64,000 bases of DNA from Druceiella hillmani (lineage: Eukaryota; Arthropoda; Insecta; Lepidoptera; Hepialidae), in contig JAYKKI010000040.1 in the NCBI GenBank assembly GCA_039881145.1, forward strand, positions 3,542,501 through 3,606,500. The letters run 5' to 3'. Made by a program: the position numbers and the translations under genes. Positions 61,650 to 64,000 of this stretch are shown here, one piece after another. The stretch's first letter is position 1; each line of letters starts with the position of its first letter. The notes under the pieces are model-generated. The model searched no databases and was not told where the DNA came from. It worked only from the letters and a program-made list of their open reading frames with translations.

Positions 61650-62309
61650 ATTGTCATTGTTATACATAGTAAGCTGACTGTCTATAAGCTTAAATCTTTT
61701 AAACTATGCAACGGATTTTGATGCGGTTTTCACTACCATTCAGATAATTTCTTCCGGAAAGTTTATAGGTATAATACACGCATGTTATATTTACAGAAAA
61801 TATAAAAAAATCAGTGTTTCGTCAAAAAGTATAATTTTGGGCGCTTTCATTGCTAACGCTGACTAAACTTTACGAGATATATCAAAATGGTGTACTATGG
61901 AATTGTGTATTTTAAAAATATCTACAAAAAAGTCCGTGATGGCACATATCTGTATCCTACGGATAACCCATAGCGACCATTTTTATTAATTTTTTATGTG
62001 GGTTATACTTTCGAAGTTATTTTGATCAATATTATATTAATATTTATTTAATTACATAAGTTAGTTTCGTTGAGCATTTAATGTAGACAATATTTGCTCT
62101 GTACAGCTAATCATTATCATTAATATTTTAGAAGATATCACAGATTTAAAATTACTAAAAATCCGTATTCGCGATGCCGATGCCGTGCACGGACGGCGAC
62201 GGCAGCGGGTGGTGGCGGCGCATGAGTGACAGTAATATTATTATCGCTCCACAATTGCACCACAATATTACCTACATTGCACCCGTGCGAAGCCGGGGCG
62301 GGTCGCTAG
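61650..62309 (+). mobile_element. Non-autonomous Helitron, 3' part
   Basis: The 3' end reads CACCCGTGCGAAGCCGGGGC then GGGTCGCTAG|T at 62277-62310. CCCG..CGGG can form the hairpin just before the terminal CTAG, and T is the target base, as Helitrons require. The body (GTCCGTGATGGCACATATCT at 61930 and GACCATTTTTATTAATTTTT at 61975) matches the lepidopteran Helitron body that I recognise. The 5' end is not fixed; 61650 is approximate. No Rep/helicase coding is present. Confidence 0.78.
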
Positions 62310-62472
62310 TATATTATAAATGTTAATGTATATTTGCTTTCTGGTAACTCGTCAATTACTTGGCTAATCATTACCAAATGATTTTAATTGTGTGCTACAT
62401 TCGATTACATTAAAACACGATCATTACCACGAAAACCTGCTAAGTAAAAGTTTGATAGTATTTTTAATTTAC

Positions 62473-62604
62473 AAAGATCTTTGCTAATTGCCCTGCACCT
62501 GAAGATGTAGTACAACGAAACCTAGGTCGTGGTAAAGAAATTAAAGAAAGGAGAAATAATACTACATCACGTAGTTTCATTTAATTGTGAACAATGAATT
62601 TACA
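62473..62604 (+). mobile_element. Hammerhead-type element, copy 4 (right half only)
   Basis: Begins at the centre of the palindrome (AAAGATCTTTGCTAAT) and contains only the right arm, then a short AT-rich tail with TGTGAACAATG. The left arm is absent, as a 5'-truncated copy would be. A 7-bp AATTTAC on both sides (62466-62472 and 62597-62603) may be a target duplication but overlaps the tail consensus. Confidence 0.65.
62495..62532 (+). ncRNA. Hammerhead-like motif, copy 4 (stem II shortened)
   Basis: GCAC, CTGAAGA, then a shortened TGTAGTACAAC, GAAA, CCTAGGTC, GTGG. Three bases of stem II are missing, so the fold is weakened. Confidence 0.42.
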
Positions 62605-64000
62605 CATTATCGCTTTCGTATATAAGAAAATACAAATAACTATTGGAATAGTAAAGAAATACAATCAAAGTTGATAGATTATTTTAAATAATTATTTTAA
62701 AATGTAAGCTATAAGAATAAGGGAACTGATTAAATATCTTTGTAAACAAAACCGAATAAACAAGTTTAAATCTTAAAAAAAATTGTGTTTTGTTTACACA
62801 TTCTATAAAGCGAAAACTCTCTATAACGAAAGAAAATACTCTGTCCCTTGAGTTTCGTATTAAAGAGTTTACACTATATCTGCGAATATTTATTACTTTA
62901 TATATGAAATCTATTTCGGGGTCTATATAAAGACATTATCATTTTAAAGGTAACAAAGCGTATTGACAATGTTTATCAATATTTTATTTTCCAAGTTTCG
63001 GACCTCAGAGGCGAATATTTATAAGTTTAAATAGGTTTCAGTGCTTTCTTGTAAAAAAAATGTTATTGTATTTTGACAGATAAAAATGTCTACCAATCTG
63101 TCAAGACATTTTTATCTGTCAAAATAATTTTCTTTTTGACATGATGACCATGATGACTCCTTTTATGACGAAATGTATTCATTTCTTTTGCAGATCCGAT
63201 CTGTTGTACAATGGGTAATGTAAATGAAAAATGTTTAAGTTTATATTTTTTGAAATTTAATATTTTTATCTATTATCCAAATATTAAAAATGTGATGATA
63301 AACAAAATTATTTTATACCACCATACGACTCATTAAATGAATAATATTTTTATCTTTAAATCATATGATAAAAAAACAAAAAAATAAACTTTTTCAAGAC
63401 TCCAGATTAGTACTTTAAAAATAATTGTTTTTTAATTATTGAAACATCGTTCATCCGCAAATGCTTATATAAATAACACGTATTTCATGCATTTAATTTT
63501 GTTCAACCCTAACGTTTTAGTCTTAGCAATCAGTTTTCCATTCTTTAGAATTTTCCATTCTTTACATGACTGCTTAGCAATGCTTATTTAGATTAGTCGA
63601 TTAGAGGTGTCAATAATTGATGACTTTGCTGACTCGATTTGTAAACTAAGTTTTTCTGGTCGTGTAGTTTCAATTACGTAGGTATTGTGTCACATTGTCT
63701 CGAAATAGCCAACTTTTGCAATAATTATTATTCGCGTATAGTCATAGTTTGATCCAGTACCCGAGCTGTGGTTTGCGGTTCGACGACGTCAATTGGCGAT
63801 TAACTACTTTGTTTTCAATTAAAAAGTCACCAAGTGAAGAGAGACATGCGTGGCTATACGAAAATATGTGGTGTGTTCCAATAATTCTGTGTTTTTTTAA
63901 ATATTTGCGTTTTCACACAGTAATACATATAACCTTGTGTCTCCCGATCATATTTCGTTTTACTATAATTCTCTTATAACTCGAACGAGTACCCCGTTTC
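62605..64000. other. Intron-like sequence, no gene recognised
   Basis: AT-rich, apart from the hairpin at 63070-63125. The 76-codon frame at 63749-63979 has no recognisable domain; no asparaginase exon is visible. Confidence 0.45.
63070..63125. repeat. Perfect hairpin, 22-bp arms
   Basis: ATTTTGACAGATAAAAATGT (arm at 63070-63091) pairs exactly with 63104-63125 around a 12-base loop. The loop itself includes CTGTCA, a partial copy of the arm motif. Confidence 0.95.

Overview
The window reads as AT-rich nuclear DNA from a moth or butterfly. The evidence is a set of repeat signatures I recognise from lepidopteran genomes: a Helitron 3' end at 62309, the 3' tail of an RTE-like LINE at 61140-61195, and two repeats carrying the 'ACGGAACCC' / 'CCGTCCGTCTGTC' motifs at 22500-22985 and 51415-51525. 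No search could be run, so the order is inferred. Only two host genes are well supported, both on the plus strand and both in pieces. Most long open frames are chance frames, tandem-repeat frames or dead transposases.

Layout. 1-2.2 kb: a Tc1/mariner-type element interrupted by a 5'-truncated LINE with an 11-bp target duplication. 5.17-8.81 kb: a four-exon gene for Sgf11/ATXN7L3, the SAGA deubiquitinase-module subunit, which joins with the reading frame kept (313 aa). 8.8-16 kb: mostly non-coding, with a hammerhead-type palindrome and a MITE. 16-30 kb: a graveyard of DNA transposons (mariner, piggyBac, Tc1, two pogo/Tigger copies) and LINE pieces. 30-49 kb: another hammerhead-type palindrome, a short hAT deletion derivative with intact-looking ends, a larger ZMYM-like hAT pseudogene with a 42-bp minisatellite in it, LINE and hAT scraps, several inverted repeats and a cluster of TATCGATA palindromes. 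49.67-49.91 kb: the first coding exon of an L-asparaginase, ending at a clean splice donor. No later asparaginase exon is visible, so the remaining 14 kb is probably its first intron. That stretch holds five different tandem-repeat families, a SINE-like unit, a hAT scrap, a LINE 3' end, a Helitron and two more hammerhead-type copies.

The most interesting signal is a dispersed family of about 265-280 bp (copies near 11.9, 30.8, 59.4 and 62.5 kb). The two complete-looking copies are near-perfect palindromes whose arms, read toward the AT-rich tail and also on the opposite strand, match a hammerhead ribozyme: CTGAAGA core, stem II, GAAA, a short stem III ending in the cleavage triplet GTC, and a closing CCAC/GTGG stem I. 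They are flanked by perfect 11- and 13-bp target duplications and are complete on only one side, as expected of something copied through RNA. Hammerheads are known from Penelope-like retroelements. A short non-autonomous relative with self-complementary RNA is the working idea, not a demonstrated fact.

The two host genes show no functional link: one acts in nuclear chromatin modification, the other in amino-acid hydrolysis.
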